Below, in pieces: positions 30,223 through 42,753 of a stretch of 64,000 nt of DNA. The DNA is from Nymphaea colorata (taxonomy: Eukaryota; Streptophyta; Magnoliopsida; Nymphaeales; Nymphaeaceae), in contig NC_045145.1 in the NCBI RefSeq assembly GCF_008831285.2, positions 2,334,723 to 2,398,722 on the forward strand, written 5' to 3'. The first letter of the stretch is position 1; every line of letters starts with the position of its first letter. The translations under genes and the position numbers were made by a program. Below the pieces are notes generated by a model, which was not told where the DNA came from, ran no database searches, and saw only the letters and a program-made list of their open reading frames with translations.

Positions 30223-31350
30223 TGTATATAATGTATATAATATATATATATATATATATATCGTACGCATATATCATGTAAATATATAAGATAATGTATA
30301 TAATAAAACATGTGCATACATATATGTATATATGTACATTTACATGTTACATATATTATACATGCATAATAAAGGTAACATATTTCAATATATACAAACT
30401 AAATATACATGTGATACACGTATCTAGTATTGATGTACTACATTATAATATATAAATAGTAATGATGACTATAGTACGATAAGGACTTCACCACATAAAG
30501 GGTATATGCCTAAGACCTACACCTCTAAATATATACCATTATATATATTTACTAAACACCTACGATATGGTATTAACAAGCATAAGATTATATGTATATA
30601 AAATGTTATTACTATTACCAAAACATATGTACACAGGGTAATATAATAATAGTACACAGCATGGTAAGGTAATTACAACCTTAATATATACCCATGTTAG
30701 TGCACAATGAGCTACTTCTAGGCATAACATATTATAACATGCATGTTATAATCCAGTAACATACGGTCCTCACTTATGAACTACAATGTATGAGTTCACC
30801 TTTGTATTATAGTACTAATCTGGTATAAATGGTACGGATAAGTTGTACATTATAGGATATATATGTGATAACTATAATGTACAACATGTACATTAATTCA
30901 CATTGCCCTTGTATACTTATAGTATATGTTTGTTATAACATATACTATAACTATTAAGGCATTGAGTATGCCCATAACATATAGTACTATATTATAACAT
31001 AATATACTTATGATGCTTTGTTATATATACAAATAATATAATACTGGAAAATTGCTGCTTTCAACGTCTATCGTTGAGCTTGATGATACAAGGATGCCCT
31101 AATGTACAATCGATACTTGATTTTTGAGTTCAATTTTATTCTTTTCCTAAATAAGACACAAGGAAACAGACCTTTTATAATTTTTTTATATACAAACTTT
31201 TTTGTATTTAATATTAAAAATATCAATATTATGTCTGACAAGAAATAATTGCACAATATATTAAAAACTTTGTTACTTGTGAAAAAATCAAGAAAAATTT
31301 GTATTATATCTACATCTATGTTAAAATATGTGTCAAATTTGGACAGTGAA
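29693..31350. other. AT-rich intergenic DNA
   Basis: No gene is seen. (TA)n tracts lie at 30187-30215 and 30240-30260, with many short dyads. The sequence changes character near 31060-31350, before a copia gag remnant. Confidence 0.7.
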
Positions 31351-31578
31351 ATTTGACTTCATTGCCTTCATTGCCTAAGTACCCATCGCCTGGAACATCG
31401 CTCAACCCTATCGGGTGCCAGCCCTACTGCTTTGTCCAGTCTCAGCGGCGAACTTCCTCGTTTCAGCAAGTAATCTCTTACTGTTTTATCCTCCGCTACT
31501 GTAGTTGTGTTATTGTTGTTGCGCCTGGGTGTCACAGGCATCTCTCCTTGTTGTTGGTGGTTATATCATTGCTTTGGG

Positions 31579-32030
31579 ATGGCGGATTCATCTTCTTCTA
31601 CTATAAATACTGGTCATAGTGAGGTTGGGGCTGCTAGAACTGAAAACATTCCTGTTCAGGTTACAACTATTCGTCTGACCAAAGAAAATTACCTCCAATG
31701 GTTTGTTGCGATTATTATGGGGATTGCTGGTCAGGGCAGGATTGCGTATGTTAATGGGAGGAAGGTTGAACCTATTGAGACTAGTGCTGCTTGGGATACT
31801 TGGTTTCTTGAGGACAACCAAGTCAAAACTTAGATTGTCAATTCCATATGTTTTGAAATTCAACCCCTTATTCTTCGTAAGAAGACTGCGAAAGATATGT
31901 GGGTTATTTTAGAACAAATGTATGGCCAAAATAAGAAGATTGTTCGCGTGTATCAACTAATGAAAGATGTCTATGCTCTACGACAATGAGATCTCTCTGT
32001 GGTAGACTTTTATGCAGACTTTTTTGTTCT
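31579..32030 (+). pseudogene. Truncated Ty1/copia gag remnant
   Basis: ATG at 31579. The frame shows the copia gag (UBN2) pattern: TTIRLTKENYLQWFVAIIMG, IAYVNGRK, then after a TAG at 31831 AKDMWVILEQMYGQNKK and VYQLMKDVYALRQ. A TGA follows near 31987, and the frame ends at the junction with pararetroviral DNA near 32030. The protease and everything downstream are missing. It is a different family from the element at 18902 (different leader and gag). No LTR was located. Confidence 0.8.
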
Positions 32031-32057
32031 ACTCCTAATTCTTTAGGATAGAGAATT

Positions 32058-32483
32058 TTATCCAGATTTGCTTGTTGACAAATCTGCATTTATTTTAGTT
32101 TTTCCTTTGTCAGGAGTTAATTTAGTTTCTACACATTTTACTTCTGTAGTTCTCCTTTTCATTACTAAGTATTTATCACTTAGTGTGATTTTTCTAGATG
32201 GGCCAGAATTTAACTTAATCTTATCAAATTTTTTGATAAGATTTTCAAGTTCCGGACTAGATTTAGGCTTTTTTAGTTCTTCTAGAATCCTATTATATTT
32301 TGTCTCAAGATCTTCTTGTCTTTTAAGGACATAACATAATAACCCAATTACCAAGTTAAAAAGTTTGGGGTATTCCTTGTCGGATGCACCTGGACCAGAA
32401 TAGGCATAAAACCCTTTTGCAACATTAAAACCATTAGTTTTAATTTTAATAGCAATAGGTTTAATTGTTGCTTCGTCTTCCAT
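32058..32483 (-). pseudogene. Caulimovirid ORF2-like remnant
   Basis: A 141-codon frame, mixed charge, with a predicted helical stretch near residues 55-90 and a Lys-rich end. Its place after a coiled-coil ORF fits the small second ORF of badnavirus-like genomes, often virion-associated and nucleic-acid binding. Similarity is by layout and composition only. It ends close to the junction with the copia gag remnant. Confidence 0.45.
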
Positions 32484-33090
32484 TAACTTAGGACGAGTTT
32501 TTCTAGGTTGGTTATCATGTTTTTAATTTTTTCAAGTTTAATGTTTATTTCACTAAACTTGTGATTCATATTATTTTCTACTAACTTTATTCTTTTTTGA
32601 AGATTGAGAGTTTGGCATTTAGGAAACTTATTTAATGATTTTATTAAATCATTAAATTGGGATTTTTGGTAATCCAAGTTTCCATTTAGGTCTATTAATA
32701 ACTTGTTTTTATTTTGTAAAGAACTTGTAATAGAATCAAATACTCTTGTATCTGATTTGTCATTTTCTTTTAGGTGTTTTACCTTTATTTAATGATTTTA
32801 TTAAATCATTAACCTGGGATTTTTTGTAATCCAAGTTCCCATTTAGGTCTCTTAATAACTTGTTTTTATTTTGTAAAGAACTTGCAATAGAATCAAATAC
32901 TCTTGTATCTGATTTGTCATTTTCTTTTAGGTGTTTACCTAAAGAGATCATTAAATCAATTATTGTGTTAAAATGAGATTCATTGCTATGAAACTCATGT
33001 TGATAGGTTTTTCGAAAATAACATTTGTGAGAAATGTTAGATTGTTTATGTGGTAGGCTAAGGTCTAAATACTCGAACTTATCCATTATG
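32483..33090 (-). pseudogene. Caulimovirid ORF1-like remnant with coiled coil
   Basis: Two overlapping frames (32760-33086 and 32483-32677) encode a Tyr-Leu-Asp-Leu-containing N-terminal part and then heptad-rich coiled-coil sequence. This fits the first ORF of badnavirus-like genomes. The frame is broken by a 157 bp tandem duplication, which is not a multiple of three. Confidence 0.5.
32628..32940. repeat. 157 bp tandem duplication in the pararetroviral insert
   Basis: Copies at about 32628-32784 and 32785-32940, both containing TTTTGTAAAGAACTTG and CTTGTATCTGATTTGTCA. Few differences separate the copies, so the duplication probably happened after integration. Confidence 0.9.
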
Positions 33091-33268
33091 ATTAACCTTA
33101 GATGAAGTTACGAGATCTTGGTGTCTCTTACCAATTTCTCTATTTTGAATCCAATTTGTTACTTGGATTTTATTAGGCTCAGCAAAACTCCAATTTTTGT
33201 TGCCTTCTAGAGCATACAAAAATATTTTGTATGTTCTGGACTCCAAATACTCAGGGTATTTCTGAGTT

Positions 33269-33700
33269 TCAAATTCTAGAGGATCCGAAACCTTTTCCTT
33301 GTCGGATCGTGGCATTGAATTTTTCTACTTCTCTAATTTTGGGAGTAGATATTTTATGTAGGATTAGCTGAGCAATCCTATCCCTTTTCTTGATAAAGAA
33401 ATCTTTATCAGAATGGTTAAAGAGGAGAGTTTTTACTTCACCTTGTAATCTGCATCAATTACTCCTGCTCCTACGAGGATTGAGTAATTAAGTGCTAGAC
33501 CACTTCTAGATGCAATCTGTCCATATGTTCCCTTTGGAACTACTATGGCCAGACCTGTACTAACAAGAGCTTTTCCTCTTGCAGGAACAACTGTGTTGTG
33601 GCTACTTTCTAAGTCGTAACCTGCAGCTCTATTCGTCAGCCTAGTTGGCAAAGAAACAGTTGGATCAAGTCGCTGGATCCTAAAAGCATGTTTTTTCCTT
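33269..33700 (-). pseudogene. dUTPase of pararetroviral origin, one frameshift
   Basis: The five dUTPase motifs occur in order on the minus strand: the AxGxDL substrate motif near 33620, the PxGTYGxIxxRSG loop near 33525, the GVIDADY motif near 33455, then in a second frame an RxAQL-type motif near 33375, and a Gly/Ser-rich P-loop-like end near 33285. The frame changes at about 33441-33446, consistent with loss of one base. dUTPases hydrolyse dUTP to dUMP and keep uracil out of viral DNA. Some caulimovirids carry one downstream of the RNase H. The adjacent ORF1-like remnant supports viral origin over a host gene. Confidence 0.75.
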
Positions 33701-33782
33701 TTATTTTATCAAAGAACTTTTCCATACTTAAATGAAGGATTTACTGGATTAACCATAAATTTAAGTATAGAACCTTAAGATG

Positions 33783-34289
33783 GCTCCGTACCAAATTGAG
33801 CGGGGATGTGGTCACAAAATCCTATCCCTTGAATTGGATCCAATTCTTCTAGTGGACTATTGGCCTATCTATTTCAGAGACATGAATCTGCATCCCTTCA
33901 TGCAAAATAGTGCATTTAGGATAGGATACATTTGTAAATTTCTAAAAAAGAACTGTACAGAAATTAAAATCCAAAAGCAGCTAAAAGGAGACCATTCCTT
34001 TTGCAAAAACATTTATACAACTCAGAATTATGGATATAATCCTGAGAAAAGGAAGCCTACTAGGAAAAAGGGTAAAAAGATTGCTTCAAAATCTAAACCC
34101 AGAAAACCTAGTAAGAAATGCTTTTTGAGAAAATCAAAAAGCAAAGCTCCATACTTAAACAAGGGCAAACATGTCCTTCCTTTTATGTGTACTGCACAAG
34201 ACTATGTCTTTGAATCCAATCTGATAGCACAAGACAACAACACAAGACATCAGCCTCGTTTTAAGAAAAGCCTTTATAATACAAACTGA
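33783..34289 (+). pseudogene. Caulimovirid coat-protein fragment
   Basis: From about 33858 the plus-strand frame resembles the end of a pararetroviral coat protein. A hydrophobic/Cys-containing stretch is followed by a strongly basic Lys/Arg-rich segment (about residues 90-140) of the kind that precedes the CCHC knuckle. The knuckle itself is not present; the frame runs into unrelated sequence. The strand is opposite to the dUTPase, so the insert is rearranged. Confidence 0.65.
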
Positions 34290-34290
34290 T

Positions 34291-34330
34291 TGTGAAGCTA
34301 TTGTTAAGTTTCATTCACAGTTGATCTAGA

Positions 34331-34374
<44 letters not shown>

Positions 34375-36260
34375 GTATATATATATTCACCGACAATGAT
34401 GGCAGCTGTCTACACCCTGCCATTACAAACAAGAACATACTAATGACAGGTTGTGCCGTCTCGCTCCAAACCTTGCAACAAGATTACAAAGTAACCAAGA
34501 AGGTACCCAAAAGTGTATGTGCCAATCTAAAACCTACAACCAACAAAACTATCATCATTAATTACATAACATCAACTTAAACAACATATCCAAAAAGGAG
34601 GGAGTTCTACAAACAAATTGTTTTTGGGAGATCTTCATACTCCATTTCATCAACTGAATGACAAAACAGAATCGCATACACAAAAAGAAAAGAAAGACAC
34701 GATCAACAACAGCAGAGAGCTTTGCACAAACCCAAAAGGGCCAAAATTATATACAAAAAGCAGAAACGATATCGGTAGCATCTAATGCTCAGTTTCAAAA
34801 ACACAGAATAGGTGCAAGTTCATCGAAGAATCTGATAAGTTGATGCCAACATTTCTTGATTTCTATTGAATCCTGATGCAACAAGTCTCTGCACTGAAAA
34901 CCATCTCGCCTTCGAAGGCACCGATTTTGATAGGATAACACCTTCCCCAGGGACGGAGTAAAAGGTGGGCTGGCAGGGAACAGATTTTTTAAATTTATAC
35001 ATAATTCTAAAAAGATTCATTTAGCCTATATAAAAGCTTGAAAATTTATATTTTCGTTTCTGTTAAATATTTCAAACTATAGTTTGTTGACCTCCCTAAA
35101 AAAAATTCCTACCTCCCTCCTTCACCTTGTCATCTCTATCCGGAAGAAATAAGGATAAGTGATTCATGACTTAACGAATAACATTCATACTTTCTTGAAG
35201 TGTTTGTAAGTGGCCTTCGAGCATTTAATCTGTTGTGCAGTAAAACGCGGTTTCCTTCCACTTCAGTTTTTTGCATAGACATGGTTGGCATGCAACTGCC
35301 GATCGAACGAGCAAGCCCTACATGCTCGGGGATGTGTTCCACAAAGACTTTGATTCTCCCTTTGGGTGATCGACTGAACGTTGCCATGCATGTCCGTCTC
35401 TTACATCTCACGCATTACAATAGCTAGTTTTATTAATCCAACCATATGGATTAAGAATGCTTACATTGTAGATTTTTTAAAATAATCATGAACGTTGGAA
35501 GTTAAATTGAATTTTACAAAAATTTAACCTAACATTTCGTAGCTTTCTCTACTCATAAAATTCAATTTAATTAGACCAACAAATTTTTATGATTTTTTTA
35601 TTCAAAATTCTGGCACATTATGCATATATTTAGATTTTTAAATGTATAAAAAGGAAAGTTGAGAGGCATGGTTAGAAAAGATAATCTAAGGAACTAATCG
35701 TGCATGCGCAGCTGCGCTTGTGTATGTTTGGTCTGCAGGGTATTTTGACAACTATGTGTGTAGCTAGAATGGTGACGACGTGTCCTGTTATACTTTGAGA
35801 TGTGTATTTTTTATCAACATTCTTTGGATCTTAAGTACATATAGTAATATGTATAAGTGTGTACATGTGTGTGTATGTGTGGGCGTGAAGGTAATGTAAA
35901 GAGTTCATTTTTAAAAAAAATATGCTATTTCTAAGAAAATGGTAAAAAAAGCCCGAAATCTCCACATCATATAGTTCCAATCACTTTGCTACTTTTTTTC
36001 TTTTGATTTTTCTTCAAGGCTTTAAACTCCTAAACTGAAGGAAGTGAAAGGATGGTGTTACATTCATCTTGGTGACATCGACTTGGCAGTTGGCAGCAGC
36101 GTTCAGTTCACGAAAATAAAGTGACAGATTCAGATAAAAAATATTCGATCGAAACATGGTCCATTTTCATCTCAACATAACGCTTGCATTAATCTCACAC
36201 CAAATTGTCCTCAATCTGATAAATTTGGATAGCCTTGAAAAAGGTGTAAGGATATAAACA
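34291..36260. other. Intergenic DNA without recognised genes
   Basis: A (GT)n/(TA)n tract lies at 34337-34385. The 35136-35411 minus-strand ORF has no recognisable signature. The rest is AT-rich with no LTR, TIR or exon pattern I can support. Confidence 0.6.
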
Positions 36261-36269
36261 AACGTGCTG

Positions 36270-36748
36270 GGCAAAGTGAGAGCTTGTGGCTCTCTCTTTT
36301 CTCTCTTCTTGGATTTTTCTATTCAAGTTTGGAAGGACACATCCTTTGGCCTTTCACAGGACACTATTATACATTGCATTCGTGGTCATGTTTGAACGAT
36401 GGGCAGATTGGGCAAATGATTCACCTCATATATATATATATATACACTTCTGCTTTATCCGTAGAGAGGGGGGGGGTTGGGGAGGTTTCATTCTTCCTTT
36501 AGCTGCAGTTCCTCCAGGGGCTTGAGATCTAAACCCAGTTTTATGGGCAGGGCAGGTTCTTGGGTCTTGTGGGTTCTGGATCTAAATCCGACCCTGCTAT
36601 TTTGGGAAGATATGGATCCAAATCTTGTGGGTCTAGCTAAGAAGAGCCCAAAAATGTTGTCTTTCTGCTGTCTTCTCCTCCATGGCTATTGTGTTGTCCT
36701 CCTTTATATACATACAAATATAGGTCTCCCTAAGCAGTAACATGCATG

Positions 36749-36786
<38 letters not shown>

Positions 36787-37230
36787 TTCTTTATATACAT
36801 ATAGATATAGGTCTCCCTAAGTTGAGGCAGGGGATAACTACAATTAATTATAATAAAATTTTATAAATATATATATAAATTAATAAAAGAAATTTTAAAA
36901 ACCAATTATCGGGTCTGAATCGGACTTATTGGGCCCACCCAGGCCGGCTCGATAAATTCCAAGCCCGGGCCCTAGTCAGGCCGAGTAACGGGTACCCGAC
37001 GGCAGCCAGGCCCGATGCCCAGCCTTAACGTAAGGATATGAACAAAGGTGTCATACCTGGCACAGTGGGAGCATGTGGCTCGCTCTCTTTCTCTCTCTCT
37101 CTCCTTAGATTTTTCTATTCAAGTTTGAAAGGAGACACCATTTGAACTCTCACATGTCACTATTATGCATTGGATTCGTGGTCGTGTTTGAACGAAGGGC
37201 AGATTGGCCAAACGGTTTATCTCATATGGC
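36270..37230. repeat. Diverged direct repeat pair, about 160 bp
   Basis: The sequence around 36270-36430 (GATTTTTCTATTCAAGTTTG ... GGGCAGATTGG) recurs at about 37067-37230. A second short repeat (TATAGGTCTCCCTAAG) occurs at about 36719 and 36808. Between them is a GC-rich stretch (36935-37025) of GGCCC/CCCGA type, common in plant transposon fragments. It may be a decayed element, but the borders are not clear. Confidence 0.6.
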
Positions 37231-37233
37231 CAG

Positions 37234-37272
<39 letters not shown>

Positions 37273-37282
37273 CTATATATAG

Positions 37283-37328
<46 letters not shown>

Positions 37329-38146
37329 GTCAGCTGAAGCCGTGGATAAGCATAGAGAAAATTGCCGTAAAAGAGGGAGTACTCGATGAGGATATAGGTA
37401 GGCGGCAAATCATTGAAGCACGGGTTGATTAGTGGTGGACCAAAAAAGAGGTGCTTCCTTCAAAATGGCCACCTAAAATCTGGGCTTCAAACTCTAGAAA
37501 CAAAAAAAAATGGAACAATGCTTAAATTTTTAAGTGAATCTAAAAGAAAGGACATGGGGAAAAAGGGATCCAAAAGTCTGGACCATTTATATATCTTGGT
37601 TGTTATCAAACGAAAAATTAAGCTTTTAAATTATTTGTCACAGTCCAGTTGTTTGTTTTTCAGCTAAGACCAGGTTAGCATGTTCTTGACAACAAGAATA
37701 AGGACACAGTGTTATGCGAATCTGTCTCAAATTTGGATCCGTTTCCGAACTTTACCTGTTGATATGCATACTTCTAAATTATTTTTAAAATTCAAAAAAT
37801 ATGATGCCAATACATTAAGCCGATATGTAGCGATATGCACCGGCCAATTGGCGTTATAAATCAAGACGATAAGGATATTCATGATACTGATATTGGAGTA
37901 TATGTTAACGTCTTTCACATTTGTATTTGGCCAATACGTGATTAGCATAAGTTTGAGCTCCATATGTGTCCATGCAGCCTATCTCAATAGTGGTGTCTGC
38001 GTTGCCATAAAGAATGAAAGCATAGAAACTAACTTTAAAAAAGATGCATTGTGATTCATTAAATATTTTTGCAAGTAAACAAAAAAGTCTTTTTTTCCCA
38101 TATTCAAGTGGGGCCTTCGCCATTGAGGATAGCATTGCACACAAGC

Positions 38147-38280
38147 TGACTCGAGCTCGAATTTGACTCTTAAAAAACTTGAGCTTGAACTCGAATCAAG
38201 CTCAATAAAGCTGGCTCGAGCTTGAATTTGACTCTTAGCAAACTTGAGCTTGAACTCAAGTAAAGCTCAATAAAACAAAC
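38147..38280. repeat. Two tandem copies, about 65 bp period
   Basis: CTGACTCGAGCTCGAATTTG at 38147 and CTGGCTCGAGCTTGAATTTG at 38212, both followed by ACTTGAGCTTGAACTC. Similar GAGCT/CTCGA words continue to about 38550. Confidence 0.85.
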
Positions 38281-38769
38281 TCAAGCTTGAGGTTGACTCG
38301 TTTAACTTGTTTCTGTTAAGCATGTCTCCTTCTTTTAACTTGTTTAACTCATTAACCCGTTTAACTTGTTTAGTTGCTACTTATTTAACTATTCTTTCAT
38401 TATATAATTCAACATTCATGATGAAGTCGAGTTCTTATAACTTGAACTCGACTCCTATACATTTGAATCAAGATATACATTTGAACTCAAAGCCTGAGAC
38501 GAGCTCAATTCAAGTTTTAATGGGCGAGATCAAGTCAAATTTGAGCTGGTTCAACTAGTTGTGCAGTGAGGGGCTCATTGGCAAGATAACAAACACAAAA
38601 AAGATGCGAAGCGCTTGCGTCATACACTCCCTACTCAAATAGCACTACCAAAAATTTAGATATAGTTCAACGTCATCAAATCAATGCACAGTCAGCATAG
38701 AGCTTTTATTTGCTAAAGCACAAGATACAGTTACCCATGCGATCAAACTCATCGAGTGCCTATCCTAAG

Positions 38770-38870
38770 GTAAGACTTTGCCTTCCAACATATTGACTAA
38801 TTATATGTAAGACTTTGCCTTCCAACATAGTGATTAATCACACACAAGACTTTGCCTTCCAACAAAGGAA
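38770..38870. repeat. Three tandem copies of a roughly 40 bp unit
   Basis: AAGACTTTGCCTTCCAACA occurs three times between 38771 and 38862, with a TTGACTAAT/GTGATTAAT spacer between copies. Confidence 0.9.
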
Positions 38871-40289
38871 GAATCATGACTTCACATGCTTCATTTTCTA
38901 CTACTAATACATTTTAGAGAAGTTCTCTTGAAGTCCATCTAAGACCAAATGCTAAAAATATCCTTTTGGAAGACTGTCACTTAAATTTTCATTTGAAATA
39001 ATTTGTAGAAAAAGGTCATGGACACCAACTTTTGACTAGGTTTTATTTGAATGAAATTTGCCAAAGTTTTAAAAAGTATCTTAACGTGATCATTGGGATA
39101 AACATCGTTTCATGTAATGTTCTTTTAATCATATAAAAGGAAATCAATCGATGGTGAGGAAGTTAGGATTTGATATTCTTCACTTAGTAAATTTTGTGTC
39201 TCAATGCAATATTATTATGGTAAAGGTAGGAATACCATCCAAATAATCGAATGTGTCCTTGCCATATATGTAAATGAATGACCTCTCTTCAAAGGCTCAA
39301 TTATACTTATAAATATTATTACAACATGCAAAAAGTTAAAAGAATATAAGTTGTGCTTATCTCCTTCTCACAGTCATTTTTCATATTCCTTCACACTAAT
39401 GAACACCTATGCTTTTAGTTGCAATCAAACTCTTAGTGGCCTCTCCCATCAACCATCTTTTTCTATCTCAAAAGGGAAGGCGTAACTCTATTGCAACTCA
39501 CTATTAAGGTCCCAATCACATTTTTCTTTCAAATGCACATATATCTTTTAATTTCTTTCTAACTTATTCACCTGATTAAAATGTTATTCTATCACTTATA
39601 TCTTTTTTCCAAGCCATTCCGTGATTGCCTCATGCAAAAGGTTGAGGTTCTAGAAATTGAATAAGTTGAGTGTCATTTTTGTCTGATGCAGGATTCAAGG
39701 TCATCCATTGCACTGCATTATGATTGGAGGTGTCTTATGGAAGGAGGCTGTCACGCATGTCACAAAGCCTCATTCACTTGCAGGCAGAAAATACATTCAA
39801 ATTAAATAGGTTATCTTTATGGACACTATTTAGCACAGTAGCACATTTTCCTTTATATCTACAGACGTTAATAAATCAGATCTAGATCCAACATCTGACC
39901 GGACCTCATCCAAGAAATTAGATATGGAAAATGATTTTATATCCAATTGAAAAATCTGATCGAATTTGGATTTAGGAAATGACATCTGTTCAGATTTAAA
40001 TTTGGACATAAGTAAATGTCCAATTGGTTTCATATTTGGATTCACATCACATTTAATTTTAAATAAATATCCTATATCCAATGTCTGTGCATTTTAAAAG
40101 TTGCATCTTAACAATTTGTTATATGGTCTGGATTCAGTTGAAAAGTATGATATGAATGTGAATATGAAAAACAGATTTGGATTGGATTCTTACTCAAATT
40201 CATATATGGTATAAGATTTTTCTTAATTTGTATTCAACTATGATGGCCAAGGGGCTTTCCATCTAAGATGGACATGATTGATGGTGTCC

Positions 40290-40375
<86 letters not shown>

Positions 40376-40600
40376 GTATGTTGTTGGATCAGAAAACATG
40401 TTGAAGTGAACATTGCAAACACACTAGTATAAACAAATTCATTGGTTCACATGCTATCTAAATAGAGAAGTGTTAGCCTGACCCAATTTGCCCTTGAACC
40501 ATCAATTGGATCAAGCTTGACTAGACACTCTCAATCAACCAAACTCAAGTTTGATTGAGTTTGACTCAGGAAGAAAACACAAAAAATAAATTTTGTTTGC

Positions 40601-41957
40601 AAGGTGAGGTCAAACATTCGGTCGAACAAGTGGCAGGTCATTGGTCACGGTAGTTTTTTTTTTTTAACAAGTGAACAGTTAAAAAATTGTAGTACTTTCT
40701 TATTTAATTTTCTTAACGTCAGCCAATCTTTGACAGGGAGGTGAAGGGTAGCGAGACCATCGTCACGACACCATTGTGGATAAGATCGTGTTGGGGGAAG
40801 TAGAGGCCCGGCTCCACCGCTGCTGGATTCCAACGAAAAAAGGTGAAAGAGCAATAATGTGTAAGAGTAGGGCTATTACTGTAAGTCCCACTTTTTCGGT
40901 CCGTAGGTGGGTTGTTATAAAGGAAAAGGTAAAACAGGAATCAGCAATCGAGAGAGAGAGAAATTAGGCATCTATAAAAACCCAAAAAAAGAAAAGCATA
41001 CAAAAAAGAAAAAGAGTAGAGAGGATTTTTGTTCTACGTCCACATCGCCCACTGATTCGGAATCCTCAATAAGCCACTGAGCGTCGAGCGAGGCCCACAG
41101 CCACAGTGCCGCCGAACGCCCGCCCCATTTCCCTTCTTTTCCCTTTCAAAAACCGAACGACGCGGACTGCAGAAGGAACCGACCAAACAACAAGCGCCGC
41201 GCCGCCTTCATTCTGTATTTCCCTTCGCTTCCCTTTCATAAAATACCGAACGATGGGGACTGAAGAAGGAACCGACAAAAAAAAAAGAACGGATTTAATT
41301 CTGTCTTGTTTAGAAAAGGATACTGGTAGGGTCGGGCTCATCCCAAATGTGGCGCAAGATGATCTTCCAAGATTCTTGCTTGAGATCACCTTCCAAGATT
41401 GTCGCCCGGGTTACCTTCCACTTTTAGTGCGAGCTCAAATTCCTTCAATCTCCACGTGGAAGATCTCCCTTGATTGTTGGTTATTGATCTCCCGAGATTC
41501 TTGCCTTTAGTGGATTGCGTTTAGGTGCTATGCACCTAATCTTCCGAGATAATCTCCTTCCTATTTCGTTGGAGGGAAATTAAGAAGGGTATCTCGCCAG
41601 GGACGAGCTGGTCTCACCCCACGTGTCTTCGCCTCCAGCTGCCACGTTACCTCTTCCCTTATTGATGGAGTCCAAATACAATGTATCTTGAAGCGTAGAA
41701 GATTTCCCTTCCAAGATTGTCGCTAAAGATATGGAAGGTAGGACGCGCCAAAAGCTTCCTTTTCGGGAACGGTTGGACACTTGGCGCGCCTCCCTTGTGT
41801 CTTGCGGTGCCTTCCACAAATGTCACCCTAGCTGGCGGCTCCTTCCTCCCTGCATTGACACCTGGCCTCCCGAGATCAGCTGCGGATCTCACTTGCCCAA
41901 AAATGTAGCCAAAGGATTTGGAAAGGAGACGGCGCCCAAATGTTACCTTTTTGGCAC
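40601..41957. other. Left flank of the FHA-ORF element cluster
   Basis: GC content rises here. A roughly 75 bp direct repeat (about 41122-41185 and 41206-41275, both with CCGAACGA and GAAGGAACCGAC) is present, and CTTCCAAGATT recurs several times between 41365 and 41725. No homology to the other family-X LTRs was seen to the left of 41958. Either LTR A is truncated there or its upstream part belongs to a different LTR type. Confidence 0.5.
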
Positions 41958-42718
41958 ACCAGAAGTTCCCGGTGACTTGGTGCTTGCTATCGCCTAGGCC
42001 GTTCTTCGCGAAACCAATGTGTATCTTCTTCTTTCTTTGCGTGGAATCACCTTATATGGTCCATTCCCATGTCCAAGATGGTCTCACCGTGATTTCTTGA
42101 GGATGGGATTCTGATTTTGCCGGCGAAATTCCAGAGATGGACCGCGGATGAAAACTAGAATCGATCGACTCTTCTTGTGTCGTTTCCTTGAGTGATTTCT
42201 CAACTAGAAAAGCCTCAATGCCTAGGATCTTCTAAGACACGTAAAACTTAGTTTAAATCAAGTTTCAACCGTGGAAAAGAAGGGAATCTCGGCTGTGACT
42301 CGAGACTTCTCCTCTTCTTGTAAGTCAAACCTTGGATCAAACCAAACCAACGTAGTTGGTTAGCTTTCACCTTAGGAATCCAAGAACTAACCTTGTATGA
42401 GGAAACCGTGGGTTTGCTGTCCTTCCTTGGATGAAGACGCAGCCTCCTTGTTCAACTTAGGCCTCTAATATCTCTGATGTAGCAGAGATATTGCACCCAA
42501 GACGTGGCTGGGTAGATGTGAAGATGAAGACGATGATAACTCCTAGGGCCGTGGCTCACCTAAGAGAAAGCCCTCACCTTCTTCTTCAACGAGAATTGAT
42601 GTAAATGAAAGAGAGGGGAGATAGTGAGGAGTTGGGAAGGAGACGAGAGGAAGACGTGAGGGGGAAGGGGAAGTAGAGGGCCAGCATGCTGGTCTTGGGA
42701 GAAGAGATTGGAGGGAAC

Positions 42719-42753
<35 letters not shown>

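Larger units (their letters stand above)
32031..34290. mobile_element. Endogenous caulimovirid (pararetrovirus) fragment, rearranged
   Basis: Minus-strand remnants (ORF2-like, coiled-coil ORF1-like, dUTPase) are joined head to head at about 33770 with a plus-strand coat-protein fragment. Such inverted, partial copies are typical of plant endogenous pararetroviruses, which integrate by host repair and have no LTRs or integrase. No reverse transcriptase, movement protein or primer site is visible in the window. All reading frames are broken, so this copy cannot produce virus. Confidence 0.75.
37235..40600. other. AT-rich intergenic DNA with small tandem repeats
   Basis: A (CT)n-(TA)n-(GA)n compound repeat at 37233-37328 is itself an inverted repeat. 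A roughly 65 bp tandem pair with CTCGAGCTTGAA motifs lies at 38147-38280, and a triplicated AAGACTTTGCCTTCCAACA motif at 38770-38870. A (TA)n tract lies at about 40290-40370. No gene was identified. Confidence 0.7.

Noticed and set aside
33079-33315. 78-codon minus-strand ORF beside the dUTPase
   Set aside because: Its start overlaps the dUTPase end in another frame. The remainder may be viral ORF1 N-terminal sequence, but I cannot support a separate gene.
41122-41280. Possible LTR A start, or a gene in the GC-rich flank
   Set aside because: The direct repeat and the TGGTAGGG near 41322 resemble the family-X LTR start only weakly, and the following sequence does not align with LTR D.
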